From Streptococcus pasteurianus (GTDB lineage: Bacteria > Bacillota > Bacilli > Lactobacillales > Streptococcaceae), in the NCBI RefSeq assembly GCF_004843545.1, contig NZ_CP039457.1, positions 2,012,501 to 2,076,500 of the forward strand: 64,000 nucleotides of DNA. The letters are read 5' to 3'. How positions within the stretch are numbered: the stretch's first letter is position 1; each line of letters begins with the position of its first letter. The notes beneath the pieces were generated by a model. It did no database searches. It worked only from the letters and a program-made list of their open reading frames with translations, and had not been told where the DNA came from. Shown here in pieces: positions 38,390 to 47,349 of this stretch. A program made the translations under genes and the position numbers.

Positions 38390-39004
38390 TTAAATTAAAT
38401 CATCACGGCTGACTTGTTCAAACTTTTGGTCACCGTCATTTAATTTATCCCAAATGACAACCTCACCAGCTTTCAACGACTTTTGAACGTCAATGATACG
38501 TTGATTAGAAGAACCACGGAATTGCAACATTAAATTTTTCTTGGTAATATCAAAACGTCCGTCAACCAAAATATCGATTAAGCTAAGCATTTCCAGCTTA
38601 TCTGGCGTTTCTTGCATCATTTCTTCCCATGTATAACCTGTCCAAGACCAAATGTCCTTTTCAGGCAATTCACGACGCACACGTTTGATTAATGGCAACA
38701 GAATCCCCGTATTAAGAAATGGTTCACCACCAAGAAGCGTTAGCCCTTGAACATAAGGTTGTGCCAAATCAGCCATGATTTGCTCTTCAAGCTCTTGTGT
38801 ATAAGGCATACCAGCCTTGAAAGACCACGTTGCCGCATTGTAGCATCCTTTGCAGTGAAACATACACCCAGAAACATAAAGAGAATTGCGTACACCCTCA
38901 CCGTCAACAAAGTTAAAAGCTTTGTAGTCAATGATTCGTCCTTGACTTAATTCCTCTGACTTCCATTCACCAGGCTCGGGAGTATTCCAATTTTTTTCTT
39001 CCAT
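38390..39004 (-). CDS. nrdG: Anaerobic ribonucleotide reductase activating protein NrdG
   Basis: Radical SAM enzyme, 204 aa, that installs the glycyl radical on NrdD. The iron-sulphur motif CMFHCKGC (CX3CX2C) is near residue 47; LLGGEPFLN is the SAM-binding GGE motif. It is the last of a minus-strand run nrdD, small ORF, acetyltransferase, nrdG, the usual streptococcal anaerobic nrd neighbourhood. A perfect DnaA-box 9-mer TTATCCACA lies at 39034-39042 just upstream of its start. Confidence 0.96.
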   Translation of the reverse strand: MEEKNWNTPEPGEWKSEELSQGRIIDYKAFNFVDGEGVRNSLYVSGCMFHCKGCYNAATWSFKAGMPYTQELEEQIMADLAQPYVQGLTLLGGEPFLNTGILLPLIKRVRRELPEKDIWSWTGYTWEEMMQETPDKLEMLSLIDILVDGRFDITKKNLMLQFRGSSNQRIIDVQKSLKAGEVVIWDKLNDGDQKFEQVSRDDLI

Positions 39005-39044
39005 CCTAGCCTCTTTCTAGTTTTAATTTCCACTTATCCACAGG

Positions 39045-39551
39045 TTATTCTTCATCCAAATTTATCCAATAACGCTCGGTTGACTCACGGACATCCTCTA
39101 AAACACCACCATTTGCCAAAATCACTTTTCGGCTAGCAATATTATCCATGTGACAAGTCACCAAAGCTTGCTTGATATTTTTCTTTTTAGCTTCTAGTAA
39201 ACCTAGATGAAGCTGTTCCTTAGCCAATCCCTTATGACGCTCTGACGGACGAATCGAATACCCAATATGTCCCCCCTTATTTAAGAGATTATCATTTAGA
39301 CATAAACGTAAATGCAAAAATCCTAGAGCCCTTCCGTTATCACCAAAAGAAACAAATTGAATCGCTGGAACAAACGTTGACGGCACATCAATACCCATTT
39401 CACTTAATTGATTTCTTTCAATCCAGTCCTCATAAACAAAGTTATCCACAGACCAAAAACCGCCATCATGAGCAGATTGACTTGCCTCAAATTCTTTCAT
39501 CATGTCAATAACAGCTGCTTTATCTGATAATTCAGGTCTTCGTAATTGCAT
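39045..39551 (-). CDS. GNAT family N-acetyltransferase
   Basis: 168 aa, MQLRRPELSDKAAVIDMMKEFEAS at the N-terminus and the acetyl-CoA-binding region IGYSIRPSERHKGLAKEQLHLGLLEAKK with an R-x-x-G-x-A type loop. The substrate is unknown; the position between nrdD and nrdG is conserved in related streptococci as far as I recall, and no functional link is shown. Its ATG at 39551 follows AGAGGTACC. The preceding small ORF ends 12 bp upstream, so the genes are co-transcribed. Confidence 0.88.
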   Translation of the reverse strand: MQLRRPELSDKAAVIDMMKEFEASQSAHDGGFWSVDNFVYEDWIERNQLSEMGIDVPSTFVPAIQFVSFGDNGRALGFLHLRLCLNDNLLNKGGHIGYSIRPSERHKGLAKEQLHLGLLEAKKKNIKQALVTCHMDNIASRKVILANGGVLEDVRESTERYWINLDEE

Positions 39552-39562
39552 AAACGGTACCT

Positions 39563-39709
39563 CTATTTGCTTTTCTTTTTAGCTTTTTCTAAAAACTGCG
39601 CTTTCAACTGATTAACACGCGCTTTTTTGTCAGTTTTCACATTTGAATGTTTTTCGTGAAAACGTTCAACTTGTTGCATACCCTTATAATCTAACTGATA
39701 TTTTCCCAT
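39563..39709 (-). CDS. Conserved small basic protein, unknown function
   Basis: 48 aa, start ATG 39709 preceded by AAAGGAAAGCAT. It begins MGKYQLDYKGMQQVERFHEK and ends in a lysine-rich tail (EKAKKKSK), net strongly positive. It would be soluble, probably helical, and might bind nucleic acid; that is inference from charge only. It sits between nrdD and the acetyltransferase on the same strand, 12 bp from the latter. Confidence 0.75.
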   Translation of the reverse strand: MGKYQLDYKGMQQVERFHEKHSNVKTDKKARVNQLKAQFLEKAKKKSK

Positions 39710-39743
39710 ATGCTTTCCTTTCATTAAACTATCTATTTAATAC

Positions 39744-39776
39744 AATAAAGAAGCTGGGACAAATGTCTCCAGCTTC
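39744..39776 (-). terminator. Hairpin after nrdD
   Basis: GAAGCTGGAGAC and GTCCCAGCTTC pair on the minus strand (one A-C mismatch) around ATTT and are followed by TTTATTG. It would separate nrdD from the small ORF/acetyltransferase/nrdG group, or allow partial read-through. Confidence 0.65.
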
Positions 39777-39949
39777 AATATGTCCTGAAACTGTCTAAAC
39801 CATATTTATTAACGCGTTTTCCATATTTGATATAAGTGATAAGAAGTCTCAAACAAGGAAAATGACTCGTTTAAAATAAGCAGGAAAAACTCCCGAATTG
39901 ACAGGTTGGTGACTTTGTCAAGAACTGAGAGCCCTGTTATTTTCCCATT

Positions 39950-42166
39950 TTAAGCTTTATGTTTGCTGTAATCACCAGGATTTTTAATTGTTGAACCGTT
40001 CATGTGTTTCACACGAGCAGAAATTTCTTTGTGACGACCATTAACCATTGGACGGGCTTGTGGGTTTCCAAGATATCCACAAGTACGTTTAACAACATCT
40101 ACTGTTTTCGGGTCGCTGTTACCACAGTTTGGACAAACGAAACCACGTTCAGTTGGTGTAAAGTCACCTTCAAATCCACAGCTATAGCAACGATCAATTG
40201 GCGTATTTGTTCCAAGGTAACCAACACGGCTGTAAGCATAATCCCAAACAGCTTCTAGAGCTTTTGGATTTTGTTGAAGAACTGGGTATTCACAGTAATG
40301 GATAAAGCCACCTGTTGCACCAGCTTCTGGATAAGCTTTTTCAAAGTCTAATTTTTCAAATGGTGTTGGATCCTTACGAACATCATAGTGGAATGAATTT
40401 GTGTAGTATTCTTTATCTGTAATGTCTTTAACGATACCGAATTTTTCTGTGTCAAGACGGCAGAAACGGTCTGTCAAGCTTTCAGACGGTGTTGAATAGA
40501 TTGAGAAATGATAATCAAATTCATCTGACCATTCTGTACACAATTTTTTCATCTTACGAATGATATCAACTGTGAATTCTTTGGCTTCTGGGTTTGTTTC
40601 CCATTCTGGACCATAAAAGACTGTACCAACTTCGTAAAGTCCGATATAACCAAGTGAAACCGTTGCACGGCGATGACGGAAAAGTTCATCAACATTATCA
40701 TATCTGCCGAGACGTTTACCAAAAGCACCGTATTGGTAAAGAATTGGCGCATTTGCTGGTGTCGCTTCTTTAACACGTTCTACACGGTAAACAAGTGCAT
40801 CTTTAGCAATGCCCATACGTTCGTTGAAGATTTCCCAGAATTTATTGATGTCGCCATTTGATTCCATGGCAATACGTGGAAGATTTACAGTCACAACACC
40901 AAGGTTCATACGACCTGAGTTAACTTCGACACCATTTTCATCTTTCCAACCTTGTAAGAATGAACGACATCCCATTGGCGCTTTAAATGAACCTGTCAAT
41001 TCAACGATTTTATCGTATGAAAGAACATCTGGATACATACGTTTTGTTGCACATTCCAAAGCTAATTGTTTAATATCATAGTTTGGCGTCCCCACTTCAA
41101 GGTTCAAACCACTCTTCAAAGTGAAGATAAGTTTAGGAAAAATAGCTGTACGATGTTCACTACCAAGACCTTTAATACGGATAGTTAGGATAGCTTTTTG
41201 GATTTCACGTTCAAACCAGTTTGTTCCCAAACCAAATCCAAGAGAAGTAAATGGTGTTTGTCCGTTTGATGTAAACAACGTATTGATTTCGTATTCAAGA
41301 CTTTGCATAGCATCATAAATGTCTTTTTTCGTTTTTGTACAAGCATAATCTTCACGACGGTTTTCTGCTACCCAATCTTGAGCATCTTTAAGATGTTTTT
41401 TATAGTTAAGCTCAGCATATGGTGCCAAAAATTCATCGATACGGTCAGCTGTACAACCACCATATTGGCTTGATGCAACGTTCGCAATGATTTGTGAAAT
41501 TTGCGCTGTTGCAGTTTGGATAGATTTTGGACTTTCTACCTCCGCATTACCAATCTTGAAGCCATTTGCAAGCATACCCTTGAAATCAATCAAACAGCAG
41601 TTTGTCATTGGAGTGTACGGGCTGTAATCAAGGTCATGATAATGAATATCACCTTTTTGGTGAGCATTGGCAACATGAGCTGGCAGCATTTTAAGACCAA
41701 TTGATTTACCAACAATACCTGCAGTCAAGTCACGTTGAGTATTAAAAACTTCACTATCTTTGTTGGCGTTTTCATTAACGACAGTTTGATCTTTGTTCAA
41801 TAGTTTATCAATCGTAAAATTGATGTCTGTCGCTTGAGAGCGCGCAAAATCACGTTTTGTACGATAATTAATATATTCTTGTGCAATCGCATATTCATTT
41901 GCTTCTAGAAGCTCATGCTCAACGATATTTTGAATTTCATAAATTTTGACATTATCTTTGAAGCGATCAAAAATTTCAGCAATGATGTTATCTGAAATAG
42001 TTTCCAATTTTGCTTCAACAACTGGTGACATTTTTGTCACATTAATACTTGCTTTTACCAAAGCATTATAAATTTTATCTGCATCAAAGTTTACAGAACG
42101 TCCATCACGTTTGATAACTTTAACAGCTGGTTGAGTCGCAATTGTTTCTTTTTCTAATGTAATCAT
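39950..42166 (-). CDS. nrdD: Anaerobic ribonucleoside-triphosphate reductase NrdD
   Basis: Glycyl-radical enzyme of 738 aa. I start it at ATG 42166 (MITLEKETIATQP), preceded by AAGGAGTG; an earlier in-frame ATG at 42184 precedes that RBS. ATP-cone N-terminus (VIKRDGRSVNFDADKIYNAL), MTNCCLIDF and MNLGVVTVNLPRIA in the catalytic barrel, zinc site CYSCGFEGDF...CPNCGNSD, and the radical motif RTCGYLGNPQ near the C-terminus. It makes dNTPs under anaerobiosis with NrdG. NrdR boxes precede it. Confidence 0.97.
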   Translation of the reverse strand: MITLEKETIATQPAVKVIKRDGRSVNFDADKIYNALVKASINVTKMSPVVEAKLETISDNIIAEIFDRFKDNVKIYEIQNIVEHELLEANEYAIAQEYINYRTKRDFARSQATDINFTIDKLLNKDQTVVNENANKDSEVFNTQRDLTAGIVGKSIGLKMLPAHVANAHQKGDIHYHDLDYSPYTPMTNCCLIDFKGMLANGFKIGNAEVESPKSIQTATAQISQIIANVASSQYGGCTADRIDEFLAPYAELNYKKHLKDAQDWVAENRREDYACTKTKKDIYDAMQSLEYEINTLFTSNGQTPFTSLGFGLGTNWFEREIQKAILTIRIKGLGSEHRTAIFPKLIFTLKSGLNLEVGTPNYDIKQLALECATKRMYPDVLSYDKIVELTGSFKAPMGCRSFLQGWKDENGVEVNSGRMNLGVVTVNLPRIAMESNGDINKFWEIFNERMGIAKDALVYRVERVKEATPANAPILYQYGAFGKRLGRYDNVDELFRHRRATVSLGYIGLYEVGTVFYGPEWETNPEAKEFTVDIIRKMKKLCTEWSDEFDYHFSIYSTPSESLTDRFCRLDTEKFGIVKDITDKEYYTNSFHYDVRKDPTPFEKLDFEKAYPEAGATGGFIHYCEYPVLQQNPKALEAVWDYAYSRVGYLGTNTPIDRCYSCGFEGDFTPTERGFVCPNCGNSDPKTVDVVKRTCGYLGNPQARPMVNGRHKEISARVKHMNGSTIKNPGDYSKHKA

Positions 42167-42190
42167 ATGAACACTCCTTCTCACTCGTCT

Positions 42191-42260
42191 ATTATAACAC
42201 GTAAGAAAAAAAAATCAATATCTTGTGGTCGTTTTTTTATTAGACCACAAGATATTGCGT
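42191..42260 (-). promoter_or_regulatory. nrdD promoter with paired NrdR boxes
   Basis: Minus-strand TTGATT (42218-42213), 16-bp spacer and TATAAT (42196-42191). Two boxes resembling the NrdR consensus ACACWATATATWGTGT lie at 42260-42245 (ACGCAATATCTTGTGG) and 42228-42213 (CCACAAGATATTGATT), start-to-start 32 bp, the three-helical-turn spacing usual for NrdR. The second overlaps the -35, predicting repression when dNTP supply is ample. Confidence 0.75.
42213..42257 (-). terminator. Terminator of the membrane protein gene, made from the NrdR boxes
   Basis: CAATATCTTGTGGTC (42216-42230) and GACCACAAGATATTG (42243-42257) are perfect 15-bp inverted arms with a 12-nt loop. On the minus strand the stem is followed by TTTTTTTTT. 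It ends the upstream gene 10 bp past its stop and at the same time contains the NrdR boxes of nrdD. Confidence 0.75.
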
Positions 42261-42267
42261 TTATCCT

Positions 42268-43857
42268 CTATTTTTTATGATAGACGGTAAAGCCTGATAC
42301 ACCGCTGATTGAGACCTCTTCATAGTTTGAAGAAATATCATTTTTTATTGTATCAGAAATTTTTTCATCATTATTAACAACAATATACGACGCTAGATTT
42401 TGTAATAATTCATCTTCTAATGTTTTTTCATTAGATGTTTTAGTCGTATTCACAACAGGCGATGTAAATTGTGAACTGCTTGCTAACTGACTCTCAATCC
42501 CAACCTTAGATGATGTGTCCCAAACGTAAATCGTATCATCACTAGATGTTTGCTTCTTCAAATAGCTTGCAATCGTTGAACGCTCACTATCAGTACTAGC
42601 TGACAAAAGATGAGAAACCACAGGTTGTCCCACACCAATGACAAGCACCAAAATCGGCAAATAAAGATGACAACTTAGATATAATCCAAAAATACCATTG
42701 TCACCACAAGATGATTTCTTACGACGATGTGATATTTTCGTCAAGCTGCGTTGATAACGTTCACCCAATGCCATTGCGGTTAACAACAAACCAAAAGGCA
42801 ATACTGTTAACAAATGATAGAAATGATAACTTTGTGACAAAAGGTCCATAACTAAGAAGCCTAAGAAAACAAGGAAGATAAGCCATTTAGATACCTTGTC
42901 ACTAGCTCCCTTAGTGATTTTTCCAAAAGTAAGCGCACCAAGTAAAATCCCTGAAACTAGAGCTACAACAACTTGGAATAGCAATGTCAAGATAAAATTA
43001 CTATCATTTGTCGCAAAATACGTAAATTGATAAACAATTGCTTGAGAAATATAGGATGACAACACCTGCAAATTCAGGATAAAGTAACCAACTGTGTAAA
43101 AGACAAGAATTGTTCCGAAAATGATACACAATAATTGATATAATCCTCGAGCAAAATGCTTTTGTGTTAAATTATAAACGATAATGGTTAGGAAAGAAAG
43201 CCCCCAGAACACCAAAGTACGTGGCTCTAAAAGCATTGCTGCTGCGCCAGCAAATCCATAAAGGATAAAGGCTTCGTCTTTAATGATATCCGCAAAATAT
43301 TTTGTTAGGAACCACAAAGATACCATAACAAATGGCGTCGCAAATTGGATAGGATACAAACCACCAAAACCAAGAGCAACGTTTAATAGGTAAAAAATAC
43401 CACTAAAAGCAACTGCTACACGTTGGCTACTAGTAAAGTAATTAACCAATTTATAGAAATAGATTCCTGATAAGTAGAACGTTACAATTTGAATTGGCAC
43501 CAACCACAACGTAGAACCAAGATAGTAAGCCAAAGCAATCAAAGCATAATAAAGGAAGCCACCTGTCGCAAACATATCTGTAAACGGAAGTTGTCCTTTG
43601 GTAAACATTAAACCAATGTAAAGGTTTTGAGATTGCACACTATTTGCCATATCTGTAAAGACTGGTATTGATACCGACAAACAACTAACAACAACACTCA
43701 ATATTAAAAGGTAAAGTTTATGAGGTCGTGGGACCTTTGTTCTTCTAGACGCCTCTTGGTGACTTTTGTTCTCACTAACCTTACGAACTGAACGACTTGA
43801 ACGGCTGTAAGATTGTGCAGTACTCTGATCTACATTTACTTGTTCTGATGTATTCAC
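42268..43857 (-). CDS. Polytopic membrane protein, possible GT-C glycosyltransferase-like
   Basis: 529 aa with about ten to twelve hydrophobic segments between residues 45 and 400, a basic N-terminus and a soluble extracellular C-terminal part (about 405-529). GQLPFTDMFATGGFLYYAL soon after the first membrane segment resembles the acidic first-loop motif of GT-C/ArnT-type transferases that use lipid-linked sugars, but no firm family match is recalled. It could glycosylate cell-surface polymers. A TATACT with TG before it near 43925 is a likely promoter, inside the end of the upstream small ORF. Confidence 0.65.
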   Translation of the reverse strand: MNTSEQVNVDQSTAQSYSRSSRSVRKVSENKSHQEASRRTKVPRPHKLYLLILSVVVSCLSVSIPVFTDMANSVQSQNLYIGLMFTKGQLPFTDMFATGGFLYYALIALAYYLGSTLWLVPIQIVTFYLSGIYFYKLVNYFTSSQRVAVAFSGIFYLLNVALGFGGLYPIQFATPFVMVSLWFLTKYFADIIKDEAFILYGFAGAAAMLLEPRTLVFWGLSFLTIIVYNLTQKHFARGLYQLLCIIFGTILVFYTVGYFILNLQVLSSYISQAIVYQFTYFATNDSNFILTLLFQVVVALVSGILLGALTFGKITKGASDKVSKWLIFLVFLGFLVMDLLSQSYHFYHLLTVLPFGLLLTAMALGERYQRSLTKISHRRKKSSCGDNGIFGLYLSCHLYLPILVLVIGVGQPVVSHLLSASTDSERSTIASYLKKQTSSDDTIYVWDTSSKVGIESQLASSSQFTSPVVNTTKTSNEKTLEDELLQNLASYIVVNNDEKISDTIKNDISSNYEEVSISGVSGFTVYHKK

Positions 43858-43899
43858 TTATTCTCTCCTTGAATTGTCATACTTTAAGTATAACAGAAA

Positions 43900-44028
43900 C
43901 TAATCATTAGTCAATTTGGGGAGTATAGCACAGTAAACTAAAATTTCCCTAAAACGGTGATAAGGTTTGGTTTTATAGCGCTTCAAGAAGCTTCTTTCTT
44001 CTTTGCTCAAACACGCTTTCTTTGCCAT
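43900..44028 (-). CDS. Putative 42-residue protein downstream of a cin-box
   Basis: Short ORF with a near-perfect RBS (AAAGGAGGTG, 7 nt from ATG 44028). It begins MAKKACLSKEERSFLKRYKT, is strongly basic in its first half, and has a hydrophobic stretch EILVYCAILPKL near its end. The exact cin-box TACGAATA lies at 44058-44051, 22 nt before the ATG, as expected for a ComX-driven gene. The cinA cin-box context (TACGAATAGATAAGTA) is almost the same as here (TACGAATACTAAGTA). I recognise no family. Confidence 0.6.
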   Translation of the reverse strand: MAKKACLSKEERSFLKRYKTKPYHRFREILVYCAILPKLTND

Positions 44029-44050
44029 GATTCACACCTCCTTTACTTAG

Positions 44051-44058
44051 TATTCGTA
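44051..44058 (-). promoter_or_regulatory. cin-box (ComX promoter element) before the 42-aa ORF
   Basis: TACGAATA on the minus strand, exact match to the streptococcal cin-box, followed by CTAAGTAAAGGAGGTG. The preceding terminator (44069-44096) isolates this unit from the upstream operon. Confidence 0.7.
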
Positions 44059-44068
44059 AAAGAGCATG

Positions 44069-44096
44069 AAAAAAAGCATAGGCATAACCTATACTT
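44069..44096 (-). terminator. Terminator after the DUF1292 gene
   Basis: AGTATAGG and CCTATGCT pair (one G-T) around TTATG on the minus strand, followed by TTTTTTT. Confidence 0.85.
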
Positions 44097-44119
44097 CCCT
44101 TCAACATATCAAGACAATA

Positions 44120-44425
44120 TTAGTCCTCATCTAAAAAGCTATTGAAAACTTCTTCAATCATATCCCACTCAGCATCTGAATCTTCAGGAATTGGTTGAAG
44201 GTCACCTTCAGTTCCATCTTCATTTTCAGTAAATGAGTAAGCTTGAATTTCAATTTGTCCTTGTTCATCTTCTTCAGCACCCGCTGGTACCAAGAGAACG
44301 TAGTTTTTCCCAAACTCTTCACGTCCATCAATAGTCAAAAGAATTTCAAAAAGTGTTTCATTACCTTGATCATCTACCAGTGTAATAACTTCATGTTCGT
44401 GATCGTGATTATGGTTATGTGCCAT
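44120..44425 (-). CDS. DUF1292 family protein (YrzB-like)
   Basis: 101 aa, very acidic, with a histidine-rich start ([29 protein letters not shown]) and an acidic tail ending NSFLDED. The family is conserved in Firmicutes directly after ruvX/yqgF and ireB, as here, but its function is unknown. The His/Asp N-terminus could bind metal; that is inference. It follows ruvX by 32 bp and is the last gene of the operon. Confidence 0.88.
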   Translation of the reverse strand: MAHNHNHDHEHEVITLVDDQGNETLFEILLTIDGREEFGKNYVLLVPAGAEEDEQGQIEIQAYSFTENEDGTEGDLQPIPEDSDAEWDMIEEVFNSFLDED

Positions 44426-44457
44426 AAAGTTTCTCCTTTAATGAATTAATGATTAGA

Positions 44458-44877
44458 TTAAAACATTCTATCTAAATAATTTTGCAAAATAAGCTGCGCA
44501 GCCAATTTATCAATAACTTTCTTACGTTTTCCACGGCTAACATCAGCTTGTTCAACCAACATTCGCTCTGCTTGAACAGTTGTCAAACGTTCATCTTGAT
44601 AATCAACAGGAATATTGAAAAGTTCGTTGATTTTATCACCGTATGCCTTACTAGCTTCTACGCGAGGACCTTCTGTGTTATTCATATTTTTAGGCAAACC
44701 AACAACAAACTTATCAACCTTATACTGTTTAACTAACTCTTCAAGTCGTTCAAAACCAAATTCGCCAGCTTCTTCGTCAATTCTGACAATTTCTACGCCC
44801 TGTGCTGTAAATCCTAGCGGGTCACTGATAGCAACACCAACTGTCTTTGAGCCAACGTCTAGTCCCATAATTCTCAT
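44458..44877 (-). CDS. ruvX: YqgF/RuvX family RNase H-fold nuclease
   Basis: 139 aa. [22 protein letters not shown] carries the first catalytic Asp of the RNase H-like fold, [15 protein letters not shown] the conserved middle motif, and [13 protein letters not shown] the second acidic site. The family is named as a putative Holliday junction resolvase and is also linked to 5' processing of 16S pre-rRNA. It overlaps ireB by four bases (ATGA). Confidence 0.94.
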   Translation of the reverse strand: MRIMGLDVGSKTVGVAISDPLGFTAQGVEIVRIDEEAGEFGFERLEELVKQYKVDKFVVGLPKNMNNTEGPRVEASKAYGDKINELFNIPVDYQDERLTTVQAERMLVEQADVSRGKRKKVIDKLAAQLILQNYLDRMF

Positions 44878-45143
44878 TTCAAGTCAATTCCATTTCCTTT
44901 GAGATAGTAGCGGACAAGCTCTTCAACAATTTCATCTCGTTCGTATTTACGAATTTGATTTCTGGCATCATTGTAACGAGGAACATAAGCAGGGTCCCCA
45001 CTTAAGACATAACCAACAATCTGATTGATTGGATTATACCCTTTTTCATCGAGAGAACGATACACAGTTGTTAAGGTTTCACTAATTTCTTTCTTGTTGC
45101 TATCGTCTAAATTAAAGCGTACAGTTTCATCTGTAAATCCCAT
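44874..45143 (-). CDS. ireB: IreB family regulatory phosphoprotein
   Basis: 89 aa. [20 protein letters not shown] is the family N-terminus including the threonines phosphorylated by the Ser/Thr kinase IreK in Enterococcus; [27 protein letters not shown] is the conserved core. It is implicated in cell-wall stress and cephalosporin tolerance. It is first gene of ireB-ruvX-DUF1292. Confidence 0.94.
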   Translation of the reverse strand: MGFTDETVRFNLDDSNKKEISETLTTVYRSLDEKGYNPINQIVGYVLSGDPAYVPRYNDARNQIRKYERDEIVEELVRYYLKGNGIDLK

Positions 45144-45179
45144 ACTTACACCTTCTTTCTAAAATAGCTGTCACTATTT

Positions 45180-45208
45180 ATTATAGCTTATTCACAAAGA
45201 TTTCACAA
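45180..45208 (-). promoter_or_regulatory. ireB operon promoter
   Basis: Minus-strand TTGTGA (45208-45203), 17-bp spacer, TATAAT (45185-45180). Confidence 0.7.
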
Positions 45209-45425
45209 GAATCTGACTTTATTTCACCAAAGTTTATTTTCATTTTCAAATCCTTCATTTCAATTGTCCCATTAAGCAACCTTTGCCCCATCCCTCAACT
45301 ATCACCAAACTTTTTACTATTTTTATAAAAATAAAAAAGCAAAGCACTCGTTTTTTCCACGCACAATCAACTACTATAACCCTTAAAAATTCCTCGATTC
45401 TAACAATATACGCTAAGGAAAATAT
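45209..45425. other. Intergenic region between ireB and spxA, no gene seen
   Basis: AT-rich, no ORF with an RBS, no RNA gene recognised. It contains only the upstream flank of the ireB promoter. Confidence 0.5.
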
Positions 45426-45452
45426 CAAAAAAGCTCCTAAACGGAGCTTTTA
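45426..45452 (-). terminator. Terminator after spxA
   Basis: AAAAGCTCC and GGAGCTTTT pair around GTTTA on the minus strand, followed by TTGA. Confidence 0.85.
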
Positions 45453-45461
45453 GACTATCTA

Positions 45462-45860
45462 TTACAACGCTGCACGAAGGCGAGCTTCTGCATTTTCCAC
45501 ATTACGAATGGAACGTGGCAAGAAAGCACGAATATCATCTTCTTTGTACCCTACTTGAAGGCGTTTATCGTCAATCAAAATTGGACTCTTCAAAATACGC
45601 GGATTTTCTTGAATAAGGTCAATAACCTCGCTCAGATTTAAATCCTCAATATCGCAGTCAAGTGCTTTTGCATAACGGTTTTTAGATGAAACGATACTTT
45701 CAATCCCGTTTTCTGTTTTAGTTAATATCGCTAAAATTTCTTCTCGTGTTAGTGGTTCTTTTCCTAAATTCTGTTCTTTATAAGGGAGCTGATGAGCGTT
45801 TAGCCATGTCTTGGCTTTCTTACAGCTTGTACAACTTGAAATTGTGTAAATTTTAATCAT
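45462..45860 (-). CDS. spxA: Spx-family transcriptional regulator
   Basis: 132 aa from ATG 45860 (MIKIYTISSCTSCKKAKTWL); an in-frame upstream ATG adds four residues but lies in the RBS. Arsenate-reductase fold with the redox switch C10-x-x-C13. It binds the RNA polymerase alpha C-terminal domain to turn on thiol-stress genes. Streptococci usually have two copies; its position next to recA-cinA is the common place for one of them, and which paralogue it is (A1 or A2) cannot be decided here. Confidence 0.94.
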   Translation of the reverse strand: MIKIYTISSCTSCKKAKTWLNAHQLPYKEQNLGKEPLTREEILAILTKTENGIESIVSSKNRYAKALDCDIEDLNLSEVIDLIQENPRILKSPILIDDKRLQVGYKEDDIRAFLPRSIRNVENAEARLRAAL

Positions 45861-46083
45861 GTGCACTCTCACTTTCTATCCCATGATAGTTGTATTATAG
45901 CACACCAACCTTAACGAAAACATAGGACCTAAGACCTATTTTTTCAAAAAGTCAATTAAAAAGATTATTTTTTTCAATAAAAATCTAAAAAAATCATTTG
46001 TAATTTTGAAAACGCTCCATTTATTTCTGAAAAAATCGAAAATCAGGTCAAATATTTTCATCTTAGATTGACATTCTTACACA

Positions 46084-46116
46084 AGAAAACCCCGAGACAA
46101 TTGTCCCAGAGTTTCA
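46084..46116 (-). terminator. Terminator after recA
   Basis: AAACTCTGGGAC and GTCTCGGGGTTT pair over 12 bp with several G-T pairs around AATT, then TTCTTG. Confidence 0.75.
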
Positions 46117-46129
46117 ACGTTATTATGAA

Positions 46130-47284
46130 TTATTCTTCGATTTCGATAGCATCATCTAAATCAAGAACAACTTCGTCAACATTATCATTAGTTGCTGCTG
46201 ATTCTTCAACAACATCTGCAGCTTCTTCATATTCGGTTTCTTCTACGAGACCGTAGTGAACACGTACTTTGTGGTCGATTTCATCAAAGACTTCTGGGTG
46301 CTCTGCCAAATATTTCTTCGCATTTTCAGAACCTTGTCCGATTTTCTCACCGTTATACGAGAACCAAGCACCTGCTTTTTTGATGATGTCTAGGTCGCTA
46401 GCAATCTTAACAAGCTCACCCGTACGTGAAATTCCTTCACCATACATAATTTCAACTTCAGCTGTTTTAAATGGTGGCGCAACTTTGTTTTTAACCACTT
46501 TGATTTTAGTTTCTTTACCGATATTGCTATCTTTTTGGTCACCAGAACCTTTGATTTGTGTGTTACCACGAACATCAAGACGAACTGACGCATAGAACTT
46601 AAGCGCGCGTCCACCAGGTGTTGTTTCTGGGTTACCAAACATCACACCAACTTTTTCGCGCAATTGGTTGATGAAAATAGCAATTGTTTTTGTTTTATTA
46701 ATTGAAGCTGACAACTTACGCATTGCTTGACTCATCATACGAGCTTGCAAACCAACGTGATTATCACCAATGTCACCATCGATTTCGGCACGAGGTACAA
46801 GGGCAGCAACGGAATCGACAACGACGAGGTCAACAGCACCTGAGTCAATCAATTTTCCTGCAATTTCAAGACCTTGTTCCCCAGAGTCAGGTTGTGACAA
46901 GAGAAGCTCATCAATGTTAACACCAAGAGCCGCAGCATAAGCTGGGTCAAGTGCGTGTTCGGCATCGATAAAGGCAGCAATTCCACCTTCTTTTTGAGCT
47001 TGTGCTACTGCATGAAGCGCAACAGTTGTCTTACCAGAACTTTCAGGTCCATAAATTTCAATGATACGCCCTTTAGGGTAACCACCTGCACCCAAAGCAA
47101 TATCAAGAGCCAAGCTACCTGAACTCATGACTTGAACTTTTTGTTCAGCACGTTCACCAAGGCGCATAACAGCTCCCTTACCGAAATCTTTTTCAATTAA
47201 TTTCAAGGCATCATCAAGTGCCTTTTTACGCTCATCACCAAATTTTTTAGTGATAGCTTCTGTTTTCTTTGTCTTTTTAGCCAA
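46130..47284 (-). CDS. recA: Recombinase RecA
   Basis: 384 aa. Walker [10 protein letters not shown], the L1/L2 DNA-binding loops ([18 protein letters not shown] and [26 protein letters not shown]) and a long acidic tail. It drives homologous recombination, DNA repair and integration of transformed DNA. It is second in cinA-recA, 49 bp after cinA, so it is induced in competence via the cin-box, and TATAAT at 47326-47321 in the gap gives it a probable housekeeping promoter. Confidence 0.98.
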   Translation of the reverse strand: MAKKTKKTEAITKKFGDERKKALDDALKLIEKDFGKGAVMRLGERAEQKVQVMSSGSLALDIALGAGGYPKGRIIEIYGPESSGKTTVALHAVAQAQKEGGIAAFIDAEHALDPAYAAALGVNIDELLLSQPDSGEQGLEIAGKLIDSGAVDLVVVDSVAALVPRAEIDGDIGDNHVGLQARMMSQAMRKLSASINKTKTIAIFINQLREKVGVMFGNPETTPGGRALKFYASVRLDVRGNTQIKGSGDQKDSNIGKETKIKVVKNKVAPPFKTAEVEIMYGEGISRTGELVKIASDLDIIKKAGAWFSYNGEKIGQGSENAKKYLAEHPEVFDEIDHKVRVHYGLVEETEYEEAADVVEESAATNDNVDEVVLDLDDAIEIEE

Positions 47285-47320
47285 ATTTTTCCCTTTCTGT
47301 TTGTTCGAGATACTAACTCC

Positions 47321-47349
47321 ATTATACCAAATTTTAGCCTTGTAATAAA
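47321..47349 (-). promoter_or_regulatory. Probable recA housekeeping promoter
   Basis: Minus-strand TTTATT (47349-47344), 17-bp spacer, TATAAT (47326-47321), inside and just past the end of cinA. Confidence 0.45.
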
